A stretch of DNA of 64,000 bases, from positions 62,001 to 126,000 of the forward strand of contig CAMFIF010000003.1 in assembly GCA_945952415.1 (NCBI GenBank). Direction: 5' to 3'. Each line of letters opens with the position of its first letter. The stretch's first letter is position 1. The notes beneath the pieces are model-generated. The model made no database searches and was not told where the DNA came from. It worked only from the letters and a program-made list of their open reading frames with translations. A program made the translations under genes and the position numbers. This stretch comes from an uncultured Rhizobium sp. Lineage in GTDB: Bacteria; Pseudomonadota; Alphaproteobacteria; Rhizobiales; Rhizobiaceae. Positions 31,838 to 41,379 of this stretch are shown in pieces.

Positions 31838-32356
31838 TTATTTCCGCCACGCGATCACGCCCTTCAGCCGCCCGTGCACGTCAGAGGCGAAGGGCACGAC
31901 GAGAACGCGGTGCTGGTCGACGGGGCCGGGAAAGATGAGGGATTTGGGCTCGACCCGCTCGAAGCCGATCTTCTGGTAATAGGGCGGATCCCCGACGAGG
32001 ACCACGCCTTCCGAGCCCGCCTTCTCGGCCGCATCGAGTGCCAGGCGGCAAAGCTTCTGGCCGATGCCGAGATTCTTGTGCGAGGGCCGGACCGCGAGCG
32101 GACCGAGGAGATGGCCTCTGACCCCGCCCGCCATCACGGGCGTCATCCGCACCGAGCCGATCACCGCGCCCTTGTCCGTGCAGACGAAAGAGAGGGACCG
32201 GTCATGGGGACCCTGTTCGCGGATGCGCGCCGCCGCACGGGCAAAGCGGCCGGGACCGAAGGCCTCGTCATTGATGAATTCGATGATGGCGTCGTGGGAG
32301 GCGTCCTCGGCGAGGTAGGCAAAGTCATGCTTCTTCATGGAAGGGTCCGGGGTCAT
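31838..32356 (-). CDS. GNAT N-acetyltransferase
   Basis: LGPLAVRPSHKNLGIGQKLCRLALDAAEKAG...VVLVGDPPYYQKIGFERV. Confidence 0.92.
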   Translation of the reverse strand: MTPDPSMKKHDFAYLAEDASHDAIIEFINDEAFGPGRFARAAARIREQGPHDRSLSFVCTDKGAVIGSVRMTPVMAGGVRGHLLGPLAVRPSHKNLGIGQKLCRLALDAAEKAGSEGVVLVGDPPYYQKIGFERVEPKSLIFPGPVDQHRVLVVPFASDVHGRLKGVIAWRK

Positions 32357-32596
32357 GCGGGCAGAGAAAAGGTCTGGGTCACGCCGTGGTGGCGTGGCAT
32401 CTTTCCTTCAGCGTCGTCGCAGAACCCGTGCGTTCATGAAGATTTGTACCGTCCCGATGGATGAAAATCGTGGGAACGCCGATAGCAGGTATTTTTCTCC
32501 GCGCCAACAAAAAACGCAGTGTTCACCAGGCGCTCACTCGCTTTCATGCGGCAAAGCCCTATGCTTGCCCCGACAAAGTCAAGGAAAGACAGCAAG

Positions 32597-33574
32597 ATGG
32601 GCATGTTGATCGAGGGCGTCTGGCACGACGTCTGGTACGATACGGAAAAGACCAGGGGCCATTTCAAGCGGGCGCAGTCCCGGTTTCGCAGCTTCGTGAC
32701 GGCCGATGGCAGCGCCGGGCCGACGGGCGATGCCGGCTTCAAGGCAGAGGCCGGGCGCTATCACCTCTATGTTTCGCTCGCCTGTCCCTGGGCGCATCGC
32801 ACGCTGATCTTCCGCAAGCTCAAGGGTCTCGAGGACGTGATCGGCCTGTCGGTCGTCGATCCGCTGATGCTGGAAAACGGCTGGGAATTTCATGACCGCG
32901 ATGGTGGAACCGCCGATGGCCTCTTCGGTTCCGATTATCTCTGGCAGGTCTATACCCGGGCCGAACCCGCCTATTCCGGCCGGGTCACCGTGCCCGTGCT
33001 CTGGGACAAAAAGACCGGCACGATCGTCTCGAACGAATCATCCGAAATCATCCGCATGTTCAACAGCGCCTTTGACGGACTGACCGGCAACCGGCTGGAT
33101 TTCTATCCCGAACCGCTTCGCGCCGACATCGATGCGCTCAATGCGGAAATCTACGATGCGGTCAATAACGGCGTCTACAAGGCGGGCTTCGCCACCACCC
33201 AGGATGCTTATGAGGAAAGCGTCGCCGCTCTCTTTGCCATGCTGGACCGGCTGGAGGCGCGGCTTTCCACCAACCGCTACCTGATGGGTAAGGACCTCAC
33301 CGAGGCCGACTGGCGGCTCTTCACGACGCTGGTGCGCTTCGATCCCGTCTATGTCGGCCATTTCAAGTGCAACATCCGCCGCATTGCCGATTATCCCCAT
33401 CTCCAGGCCTATCTGAAGTCGCTTTATCAGCATCCCGGCATTGCCGAGACCGTCAATTTCCGGCACATCAAGGAGCATTATTACCGGAGCCACCGAACCA
33501 TCAATCCCACGGGCGTCGTCCCGGTCGGGCCGCTGATGGATCTGGAAAGCCCGCATGGGCGGGAAGCGCTTTGA
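32597..33574 (+). CDS. Glutathionyl-hydroquinone reductase (YqjG/ECM4-like GST)
   Basis: YVSLACPWAHRTLIFRKLKGLE and YHL...GRVTVPVLWDKKTGTIVSNESSEIIRM. Confidence 0.93.
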   Translation: MGMLIEGVWHDVWYDTEKTRGHFKRAQSRFRSFVTADGSAGPTGDAGFKAEAGRYHLYVSLACPWAHRTLIFRKLKGLEDVIGLSVVDPLMLENGWEFHDRDGGTADGLFGSDYLWQVYTRAEPAYSGRVTVPVLWDKKTGTIVSNESSEIIRMFNSAFDGLTGNRLDFYPEPLRADIDALNAEIYDAVNNGVYKAGFATTQDAYEESVAALFAMLDRLEARLSTNRYLMGKDLTEADWRLFTTLVRFDPVYVGHFKCNIRRIADYPHLQAYLKSLYQHPGIAETVNFRHIKEHYYRSHRTINPTGVVPVGPLMDLESPHGREAL

Positions 33575-33594
33575 CACGGAAAGGAAGGCTGAGG

Positions 33595-34500
33595 ATGCGG
33601 CAGGCGGTGACACTTCTCGATGGCGGCATGGGGCGTGAACTCGCCCGTTCGGGCGCGCCCTTCCGCCAGCCCGAATGGTCGGCCCTGCCCCTCATCGAAG
33701 CCCCGGAATTCGTCGGCAAGGCCCATGCGGCCTTTGCTGCGGCGGGTGCCGATATCATCACCACCAATTCCTATGCGGTCGTCCCCTTCCATATCGGCGA
33801 GGAACGCTTCCAGAAGGACGGGTTCCGGCTTGCGCGGCTGGCGGGCGAGATTGCCCGGCAGACGGCGGATGAAAAGGGCGTGCGGGTTGCGGGCTCCCTT
33901 CCCCCGGTCCTCGGTTCCTACCGGCCGGACCTCTTCAACGAGACCGAGGCCACGCCGATCCTGAACGTGCTGATCGAAGCGCTCTCCCCCTCGGTCGATC
34001 TCTGGCTTGCAGAAACCCTGAGCTCCACCGCCGAGGCCCGTCTTGTGCGCAGCCTCCTTGGCCATGACAGCCGACCGCTCTGGATTTCCTTCACGCTCGA
34101 TGATGGCCGGGCAAGGGATGTGGAAACGGGCGCGATCGCGCCTGCACTCCGCTCGGGCGAAACCATTGCGGCGGCAGCGGAAGCGGCCCGCTTCTGCGGC
34201 GCCCAAGCCCTGCTTTTCAATTGCAGCCAGCCGGAAGTGATGGAGGCGGCGGTCAAGGCGGCGCGCGCCGTCCTGCCTCCGTCGATCCGCATCGGCATCT
34301 ACGCCAACGCCTTCGCCACCGAGGCTGACGATACGGATGCGAATGCCGATCTGCACGACATCCGCCCGGATCTGACCCCGGAAAACTATCGGCGCTTCGC
34401 CGAGAAATGGGTGCGCGCCGGCGCAAGCCTGATCGGCGGCTGCTGCGGCATCGGCCCGGAACATATCGAGGCGCTCTCCGAGGCAATGAAGAACGCCTGA
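33595..34500 (+). CDS. Homocysteine S-methyltransferase family protein
   Basis: LLDGGMGRELARSG, NCSQPE, and Zn-binding GASLIGGCCGIGPEHI. Confidence 0.9.
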   Translation: MRQAVTLLDGGMGRELARSGAPFRQPEWSALPLIEAPEFVGKAHAAFAAAGADIITTNSYAVVPFHIGEERFQKDGFRLARLAGEIARQTADEKGVRVAGSLPPVLGSYRPDLFNETEATPILNVLIEALSPSVDLWLAETLSSTAEARLVRSLLGHDSRPLWISFTLDDGRARDVETGAIAPALRSGETIAAAAEAARFCGAQALLFNCSQPEVMEAAVKAARAVLPPSIRIGIYANAFATEADDTDANADLHDIRPDLTPENYRRFAEKWVRAGASLIGGCCGIGPEHIEALSEAMKNA

Positions 34501-34509
34501 CACTTCCCC

Positions 34510-35016
34510 TCACCAGTAATGGCTGGGCGGCCTTTCGCCGGAAAGCTCGGCCAGCCGGTCAAGCGTCGCCCGCGTCAGGCCATCGGGCAGGTCATCGAGG
34601 CGAAAGAAGCCGCATTCGGCAATCTCCCGGTCCGGCAGGCGCGGTGCGGTCTGGCGCACCAGCGCCCGGTAGAAGAGCACATGGTCCCGCCGGCTGATCC
34701 GGGTGTTGAAATAGGCGTGGAAGAGCACCGGGGGCTCGACAAGTTCGAGATTGCCCTCCTCGCGAAGCTCCTTCTCCAGGGCATCGAAGGCGGTTTCGTT
34801 GCGCTCCACCCCGCCGCCCGGCATGTACCAGCCGGGCACATAGGTATGACGCACAAGAAAGATCCGCCCCTCCTCGTCGAAGCAGGCCGCGCGGACGCCC
34901 AGCGTCATGCCGCGGCGAAAGCGGAAATAGACATGCAGCAGCGAGACACCCAGGCGCTGCAACGCTCCCTGCATCTCCGGCACGCCCTTTTCCGCCATGT
35001 CCCTTGCCCCCGTCAT
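34510..35016 (-). CDS. NUDIX hydrolase
   Basis: GGGVERNETAFDALEKELREEGNL Nudix box. Confidence 0.9.
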   Translation of the reverse strand: MTGARDMAEKGVPEMQGALQRLGVSLLHVYFRFRRGMTLGVRAACFDEEGRIFLVRHTYVPGWYMPGGGVERNETAFDALEKELREEGNLELVEPPVLFHAYFNTRISRRDHVLFYRALVRQTAPRLPDREIAECGFFRLDDLPDGLTRATLDRLAELSGERPPSHYW

Positions 35017-35038
35017 GTCCGCTGTCTATGTGTCTCGT

Positions 35039-35989
35039 ATGTTCACGCTCGCCCACATATCCGATGTCCATCTGGGACCCCTTCCGAAGCTCACGCTCCT
35101 GGAACTCGCCTCCAAGCGGATCACCGGCTTTGTGAACTGGCACCGCAACCGGCGCAAGCATCTTTTTCCGAACGCGCTGATCCAGGTGCTGGAGGATATC
35201 CGGCGCCACCAGCCGGACCACCTGGCGATAACCGGCGATCTCGTGAACCTCGCCTCGAAGACCGAGCTGATCGGCGCGCGCGACTGGCTGGAAATGACCG
35301 GGAAGCCGCTCGATACCTCCGTCGTCCCCGGCAATCACGATGCCTATGTGCGCGGTGCCTATGAGCGGGCCATGGCGCTGTGGCACGATTATGTCCGGGG
35401 CGATGATACGCCCGCCATCTTCGATCCGGACCGGAAACTCTTTCCCTATATCCGCCGCCGCGGTCCGGTGGCGCTGATCGGCTGTTCGAGCGCGATAGCG
35501 ACGCCACCCTTTTCCGCCGCCGGCTTCTTCAGCCCGCGCCAGGCGAAGGAAACCTTGAAGCTCCTCCATGCGGCAAGGGCCGAGGGGCTGTTCCGGGTAA
35601 TCATGATCCACCATCCCCCCGTCCGCGGCGCCGCCGACACGCACAAGCGCCTGGTCGGCATCGGCCGCTTCGGCGAGGTGCTGAAGGAAGCGGGCGCCGA
35701 ACTGGTGATCCACGGCCATACCCATGTGAATTCGCTTTTCTGGCTGGAGGGACGGGACGGGCGCGTGCCGGTGGCCGGCATCGCCTCCGCAAGCCAGGGT
35801 CCGGGCGGACACAAGCCGCGTGCCGGCTACAATCTCTTCCGCATCAGCGGCACGGCGGGCCACTGGCATCTCCACCAGGAGCGCCACCAGCTGAACGCGG
35901 CGGGAACGGGGATAGAGCTGACCGGCCACATTCCGCTTCTGCCCGAACCCAATGCCGATCACGGGAATTTGCTTGCCCGTCCCGTTTGA
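35039..35989 (+). CDS. Calcineurin-like metallophosphoesterase
   Basis: MFTLAHISDVHLGPL, ITGDLVNLA, VPGNHDAY, HGHTHVN. Confidence 0.95.
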   Translation: MFTLAHISDVHLGPLPKLTLLELASKRITGFVNWHRNRRKHLFPNALIQVLEDIRRHQPDHLAITGDLVNLASKTELIGARDWLEMTGKPLDTSVVPGNHDAYVRGAYERAMALWHDYVRGDDTPAIFDPDRKLFPYIRRRGPVALIGCSSAIATPPFSAAGFFSPRQAKETLKLLHAARAEGLFRVIMIHHPPVRGAADTHKRLVGIGRFGEVLKEAGAELVIHGHTHVNSLFWLEGRDGRVPVAGIASASQGPGGHKPRAGYNLFRISGTAGHWHLHQERHQLNAAGTGIELTGHIPLLPEPNADHGNLLARPV

Positions 35990-36045
35990 CGGCGGGTCGC
36001 CAGCGCCTATTCTTCCTTCCGTCACCACACCGGAGGAGGATGGTC

Positions 36046-36606
36046 ATGACCCCGCATCTGAAACGCTTCGCGGCGCTTGCCGTTTTCGCAGGCCTCTCCC
36101 TGGGGCTCTCTGCCCCCGTCTTCGCCGCCGGCGAGGAAACGGATGAAACCGCCCCGCCGCCGAAGACCGAAACCACCACCAAGTGCAAGGACGGCAAGGT
36201 CTGGGACAAGAAGAAGAAGGAATGCGTGACGCCCGAACAGAGCGGCTTCAACGATGACGACCTCTACAAGGCCGCCCGCGAATTCGCCTATGCCGCCCAG
36301 TATGACAATGCCATCCGCGTGCTGACGCTCGCCTCCAACCAGAACGACCCCCGCATCCTGAACTACCTCGGCTATTCGAACCGCAAGGCGGGCCGCATGG
36401 AGCTGGGCATGGGCTATTACAAGAAGGCGCTGCAGGCGGATGAAAACTACATCCTCGCCCGATCCTACATGGGCCAGGCGCTCATCGAACAGGGCGACGT
36501 GAAGGCGGCGAAGGTGCAGCTCGTGGAAATCCGCGACCGCGGCGGCGAAAATACCTGGGCCTACCGCTCGCTGCTCCAGGCGCTGAACGGCTACGGCACC
36601 TATTGA
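36046..36606 (+). CDS. Secreted TPR-repeat protein
   Basis: Signal peptide; AQYDNAIRVLTLASNQNDPRILNYLGYSNRKAG TPR-like repeat. Confidence 0.82.
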   Translation: MTPHLKRFAALAVFAGLSLGLSAPVFAAGEETDETAPPPKTETTTKCKDGKVWDKKKKECVTPEQSGFNDDDLYKAAREFAYAAQYDNAIRVLTLASNQNDPRILNYLGYSNRKAGRMELGMGYYKKALQADENYILARSYMGQALIEQGDVKAAKVQLVEIRDRGGENTWAYRSLLQALNGYGTY

Positions 36607-36648
36607 GGATGGAAATCCGGCGGGGTCAGTCCCCGCCTGGCCCCTCGC

Positions 36649-37410
36649 CTATCGGCCGGGAACGGCCCTGAGAGCGGCCACGACCGCATCGGGCCGCTCC
36701 TCGATCAGCATGTGACCGGCACCGGAAAGGACGGTTACCGCGATTGAACGAGGAAGCTGCAAAGCCTGTGAGACGGGCAGAATTCCGTCTTCGTCGCCCC
36801 ACAGAACAGAAACCGGCATCGTCAGCCCGCCGAGCGCTTCGACGGGGAGCACGCCCTGTCTGCCCTCGCCATCGACCATGGCGGCAAAGATCTCGCAGAG
36901 CGCTTCATGGGCGCCCGGCTGGCTGCGCGCCGCCGCAAGATCCGCGATCAGCTCCTCCCCGAAACGAAAACCCGCCGCCGCCATCGGCGCAAGCGCGGCC
37001 CGGAGCAGTTCCGGGCTTGTCGCATCCCGCCAGGCGGCAAGCGCGCCCGCCTGGATGTCCGGTCCGAAGCCACCCGGTGCAAGCAGCGTCAACGAGCGCA
37101 CCCGCTCGCTGTTGCGCAGCGCGATGAGCGCTGCCACCGCCCCACCCAGCGAATGGCCGCAGAGATGGAAACCCTCTATCTTGCGGGCCGCGAGATCGGC
37201 ATGGATCGCCTTCGCCACGCGCCCGGCACCGCCCGCCCCCTCGGACACGGACCGGCCATGGCCTGGAAGGTCATAGGCGAGGACGGGTATCCCGGGATCG
37301 AGACCCTCCGCCACCGCCCGCCAGGCGGAGGAAAGACCGCCGAAGCCATGCAGCAGGACAAGGGGCGTTCCACCCCCCGTCCGGCCGAAACATTCGGCGT
37401 GAAGCGCCAT
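36649..37410 (-). CDS. Alpha/beta hydrolase
   Basis: LVLLHGFGGLSSAW, HLCGHSLGGAVAALIAL nucleophile elbow. Confidence 0.88.
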   Translation of the reverse strand: MALHAECFGRTGGGTPLVLLHGFGGLSSAWRAVAEGLDPGIPVLAYDLPGHGRSVSEGAGGAGRVAKAIHADLAARKIEGFHLCGHSLGGAVAALIALRNSERVRSLTLLAPGGFGPDIQAGALAAWRDATSPELLRAALAPMAAAGFRFGEELIADLAAARSQPGAHEALCEIFAAMVDGEGRQGVLPVEALGGLTMPVSVLWGDEDGILPVSQALQLPRSIAVTVLSGAGHMLIEERPDAVVAALRAVPGR

Positions 37411-37413
37411 GGC

Positions 37414-39129
37414 TCAGGCCTTTGCCGCGCGTTCGGCAAGCACCCGGTTGGCCGCCGAGACCACCGCTTCCAGCGACGCCGCGACGATATTGGTGTTGAT
37501 GCCGACGCCGAAGAGCTTGCCCCCGCCATGGGCGATTTCCATGTAGCAGATCGCCGCCGCATTCGATCCGTGCTGGAGCGAATGTTCGGAATAGTCGAGC
37601 ACGCTCATGTCGATGCCGAGATAGGTGGAGAGGGCATTGACGAAACCGTCGATTGGTCCGTTGCCCCGGCCTTCGATGCGGGTGGAAACGCCCCTGTCGA
37701 GGATTTCCGCATCGACGATCCGCTGGCCCTTGTGCTCGGGATCGGCAAAGGTGTGGTGATCGACGAATTCGATCCGCGCGCCCGGCTGGTTCACATAGCG
37801 CTCGAGGAAGCGCTCGTAGATGGCCTTCGACGGCAGCTCCTTGCCCTGTTCGTCGGTGATGCGCTGAATGTCCTCGCGGAATTCGACCTGCAAGTTGCGC
37901 GGCAGGTTGAGCCCGTAATCCTGCTGCAGCACATAGGCGATGCCGCCCTTGCCGGACTGGGAATTGATGCGGATGATTGCCTCATAGGTCCGGCCCACAT
38001 CCTGCGGGTCGATCGGCAGATAGGGCACTTCCCAGATGGGCTTGTTGGCGGTCTTGATCGCCTTCATGCCCTTGTTGATCGCATCCTGGTGGGAGCCGGA
38101 GAAGGCGGTATAGACGAGTTCGCCCACATAAGGGTGCCGCTCGGGGATCGCCATCTCGTTGGAATATTCATAGACCGCCTTGATCCGCTCGATATCGGAG
38201 CAATCCAGCATAGGGTCGACGCCCTGCGTATACATGTTGAGTGCCAGGGTGACGATATCCACATTGCCGGTGCGCTCGCCATTGCCGAAGAGCGTGCCTT
38301 CCACCCGGTCGGCACCCGCCATCAGCCCGAGTTCGGTCGCGGCAATGCCCGTGCCCCGATCATTGTGGGGATGCAGCGAAATCAGCACGTTCTCGCGCGA
38401 ATCGATGTTCCGGCACATCCATTCGATCTGGTCCGCATAGATGTTCGGCGTCGACATCTCGACGGTCGAGGGCAGGTTGAGGATCAGCTTGTTGTCCGCC
38501 GTCGGCTTCACTTCCGCAATGACCGCATTGCAGATCTCCAGCGCCACGTCGAGTTCGGTGCCCGTAAAGCTCTCCGGCGAGTATTCGAAGCGATAATTGC
38601 CGCCCGCCCTGGCCGCCATGTCCATGATCATCTTTGCCGCATCCACGGCGATCTGCTTGATGCCGGCCACATCCTTGCCGAACACCACGCGGCGCTGCAG
38701 CTCGCTGGTGGAATTGTAGAAATGGATGATCGGCCGATGGGCGCCTTCCAGCGCCTCGAAAGTGCGGGTGATCAGTTCCGGACGGCACTGCACCAGAACC
38801 TGCAGCGACACATCCTCGGGCACATTCCCCTCTTCCACGCACCAGCGGGCAAAGTCGAAATCGGTCTGCGAGGCGGAGGGGAAACCGATTTCGATTTCCT
38901 TGAAGCCCATGTCGAGCAGGAGATTGAACATGCGGGCCTTGCGGTCATGGCCCATCGGGTTCACGAGCGACTGGTTGCCGTCGCGCAGGTCCACCGAGCA
39001 CCAGATCGGTGCCTTGTCGATGACCTTCGAGGGCCAGGTGCGCTCCTTCAGGTTCACCTGCGGATAGGGCTGATACTTGATTGCCGCTTCAGGCATGCCC
39101 TTGCGGGCGGAATTGCGGGTGGCTTCCAT
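37414..39129 (-). CDS. leuA: 2-isopropylmalate synthase
   Basis: APIWCSVDLRDGNQSLVNPM, ISLHPHNDRGTGIAATELGLMAGADRVEGTLFGNGERTGNVD. Start MEATRNSARKG at 39129 assumed. Confidence 0.95.
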   Translation of the reverse strand: MEATRNSARKGMPEAAIKYQPYPQVNLKERTWPSKVIDKAPIWCSVDLRDGNQSLVNPMGHDRKARMFNLLLDMGFKEIEIGFPSASQTDFDFARWCVEEGNVPEDVSLQVLVQCRPELITRTFEALEGAHRPIIHFYNSTSELQRRVVFGKDVAGIKQIAVDAAKMIMDMAARAGGNYRFEYSPESFTGTELDVALEICNAVIAEVKPTADNKLILNLPSTVEMSTPNIYADQIEWMCRNIDSRENVLISLHPHNDRGTGIAATELGLMAGADRVEGTLFGNGERTGNVDIVTLALNMYTQGVDPMLDCSDIERIKAVYEYSNEMAIPERHPYVGELVYTAFSGSHQDAINKGMKAIKTANKPIWEVPYLPIDPQDVGRTYEAIIRINSQSGKGGIAYVLQQDYGLNLPRNLQVEFREDIQRITDEQGKELPSKAIYERFLERYVNQPGARIEFVDHHTFADPEHKGQRIVDAEILDRGVSTRIEGRGNGPIDGFVNALSTYLGIDMSVLDYSEHSLQHGSNAAAICYMEIAHGGGKLFGVGINTNIVAASLEAVVSAANRVLAERAAKA

Positions 39130-39290
39130 TCGTCTTCTCGTCTCTTTCGACCGCAGCATCGGCACCGCTGATAGCCTGTTTGCAGGCGGCTGGCGATAGG
39201 CTGCGGCGACCATCCATGGTCTCATATGCAGATTTTCAGATGGGTCGAGGAGCTCTTAGCGCAATAGCTTGCCCGGCCGCCGGGCGCTCC

Positions 39291-39416
39291 TCAACGGACC
39301 CGGCAACCGCGGATAAGGCCGAGAAGAAGAAGCGAGTTTGGCACGGCGGTGCGGACCGGCAGCGCGTGGCGGCCCGGTTCAAAACGCACATCAATGGAAG
39401 CGATCCGTGTCTTCAT
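39291..39416 (-). CDS. Putative Leu-rich leader peptide upstream of leuA (41 aa, MKTRIAS...PNSLLLLGLIRGCRVR)
   Basis: Contains CTT CTT CTT CTC GGC CTT ATC shortly before the stop. ATG lies just downstream of a -35/-10 candidate. A shorter GTG start at 39344 is also possible. Confidence 0.55.
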   Translation of the reverse strand: MKTRIASIDVRFEPGRHALPVRTAVPNSLLLLGLIRGCRVR

Positions 39417-39423
39417 GGCGGGG

Positions 39424-39452
39424 AAGCTAAGCGGCGCAAGCGCGCCGGTCAA
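39424..39452 (-). promoter_or_regulatory. Candidate promoter for the leu leader/leuA
   Basis: Minus strand TTGACC-17 nt-TAGCTT; -10 ends 8 nt before the leader ATG. Confidence 0.5.
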
Positions 39453-39551
39453 GCCCCAATACGCCCAAGATTGACTTTGGATTAGTCCGAGATTCACGCT
39501 TCTCAACTCTCCGGCCGCAAATAATGTATTAACAACCAAAAGAGGTGGAAT

Positions 39552-40172
39552 ATGCGCATTGCCCTAGCCCTTGTCCTTTCAGCCTGTGCCGTCGGCCTGG
39601 CCTCCTGCAACAGCCTGTCCAAGGAAGAATGCCGCGCGGCGGACTGGCGGGTGATCGGCGAGGCCGATGGCGCGGCCGGTTACGATCCCCAGTCGCGCTT
39701 TGCCGATCACACCAAATCCTGCGCCCGCATCAAGATCGTGCCGGACCAGTCCCTCTGGAGCGAGGGCTACAAGGTGGGCGTCACCCGCTATTGCACGCCG
39801 CTGAACGGACTTCAGCGCGGCGAAGCGGGCGATGGTTACTACAATGTCTGCCCGCCCAATCTCTCCGCTGGCTTCCTGCGCGGCTATGGCATCGGCAAGC
39901 GGGCCCATGAGGCGCGCTCGCGGCTGAACAGCCTGCGCAACGAAATCTCTTCCAAACAGTCGCAGATCGACCAGCTCTATAACGAGCTGAAGCAGACCCA
40001 GGATCAGCAGCGAAAATCGGACATTCGCCAGCAGATCGACGATCTCGACCGCGGCCTGCGCTGGGCCCGGCAGAATGCCTATGATGCCGAAACCGATCTC
40101 TATCCGATCGAAATGGATGTGCAGCGCTTCCGCCAGAATCCGAACGCGGTTCTGGTGCCGCCGGGCTATTGA
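39552..40172 (+). CDS. DUF2799-like lipoprotein
   Basis: Lipobox-like GLASC; NSLSKEECRAADWRVIGEADGAAGY; coiled-coil C-terminus. Confidence 0.85.
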   Translation: MRIALALVLSACAVGLASCNSLSKEECRAADWRVIGEADGAAGYDPQSRFADHTKSCARIKIVPDQSLWSEGYKVGVTRYCTPLNGLQRGEAGDGYYNVCPPNLSAGFLRGYGIGKRAHEARSRLNSLRNEISSKQSQIDQLYNELKQTQDQQRKSDIRQQIDDLDRGLRWARQNAYDAETDLYPIEMDVQRFRQNPNAVLVPPGY

Positions 40173-40175
40173 GCC

Positions 40176-41354
40176 TCAGGCGCGCCGGGCGGCCTTTGCC
40201 AGCCCCATGGCGAGGCCCCCCGCAAGAAGGCCCCAGAAGGCGCCGGATATGCCCGCAAAAGTGACGCCCGAGGCGGTGACGATGAAGGTGATCGCCGCCG
40301 CTTCCCGGGTGTCCGGCTCCTTGAGAGCCGCAAAGGCGGAGCCCGAGAAGGCACCGATCAGCGCAAGGCCGGCCACCGCCTGGATCAGCACCGGCGGCGC
40401 CAGCGCGACGAAACCCGTGACCGCCCCGGCCAGCAGCCCGAAGACCACATAGCCGATGCCCGCAATAATGGCTGCCCAGTAGCGCCGGGCGGGATCGGGA
40501 TGAGCATCCTCCCCCGCGCACATGGCGGCGGTAATGGCCGCAAGATTGACGGCATGGCCGCCAAAGGGTGCCGAAAACAGCGAGAAAAGGCCGGTCGTGG
40601 CAAAGAGCGGACCCGGATTGGGTTCGTAATGATTGACCTTCAGCACCGCGATACCGGGAATGTTCTGCGACGCCATGGTCACGATGAAGAGCGGCAGACC
40701 GAGCGAGATGATGCTGGGCAGATGAAATTCCGGCATGACCGGCACGACCGTGGGCCCCAGCGATTGCGACCAGGCGGAAAGCGCGCCGGGCGGAATGTCC
40801 ACCCCGAAGGCGAGCACGCCGATAAAGGCAATGAGCGCCGCCGGCACCGCATAGAGCCGCTTCCAGGCCGCCACGAAGAGCCAGGCAAGCACGATGGGAA
40901 GACCGAAGGCGGGATTGAAGGAAACGGCCTTCACCGGCGCATAGCAGAGCCCCACCAGAACCCCCGCCAGCATGGCATTGGCAAGCGGCGCCGGTATGGC
41001 GGCAACCGCCCGGCCGAGCGGCTTGAACAGCCCGGCAATCACGATCAGCACCGCACAGACCAGAAAGGCCCCGACCGCCGCCGGAAAGCCGCCGGCAACC
41101 GCACCCGCGCTGGCCAGCAGGGCCGCGCCGGGCGTCGACCAGGCAATGCTGACCGGAAGCCGCGTGGCAACGCTGAGCACGATGGCGCAAAGCCCCATGG
41201 AGATCGAAAGCGCCATCAGACCCGAGGCGGCCTGGGCATCGCTGGCCCCCACCGCCTTCAGGCCCTGCAGCACCACGGCAAAGGAGCTGGCAAAGCCCAC
41301 GAATGCGGTCAGGAGCCCCATGAAGAAGGCTTGCGGGGAAAGATCTTTCAGCAT
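40176..41354 (-). CDS. benE: BenE-family benzoate/H+ symporter-like transporter
   Basis: FVGFASSFAVVLQGLKAVGASDAQAASGLMALS...GAFLVCAVLIVIAGLF; start MLKDLSPQAFF. Confidence 0.85.
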   Translation of the reverse strand: MLKDLSPQAFFMGLLTAFVGFASSFAVVLQGLKAVGASDAQAASGLMALSISMGLCAIVLSVATRLPVSIAWSTPGAALLASAGAVAGGFPAAVGAFLVCAVLIVIAGLFKPLGRAVAAIPAPLANAMLAGVLVGLCYAPVKAVSFNPAFGLPIVLAWLFVAAWKRLYAVPAALIAFIGVLAFGVDIPPGALSAWSQSLGPTVVPVMPEFHLPSIISLGLPLFIVTMASQNIPGIAVLKVNHYEPNPGPLFATTGLFSLFSAPFGGHAVNLAAITAAMCAGEDAHPDPARRYWAAIIAGIGYVVFGLLAGAVTGFVALAPPVLIQAVAGLALIGAFSGSAFAALKEPDTREAAAITFIVTASGVTFAGISGAFWGLLAGGLAMGLAKAARRA

Positions 41355-41379
41355 GAAGACAAACCGGAAAGGGAGAGGA

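Noticed and set aside
36612-36645. GGCGGGG-tcagt-CCCCGCC hairpin between convergent genes as a novel element
   Set aside because: Most simply an ordinary convergent terminator-like hairpin; no further structure.
36907-39171. 754 aa plus-strand ORF
   Set aside because: Antisense to leuA and the hydrolase; shadow frame.
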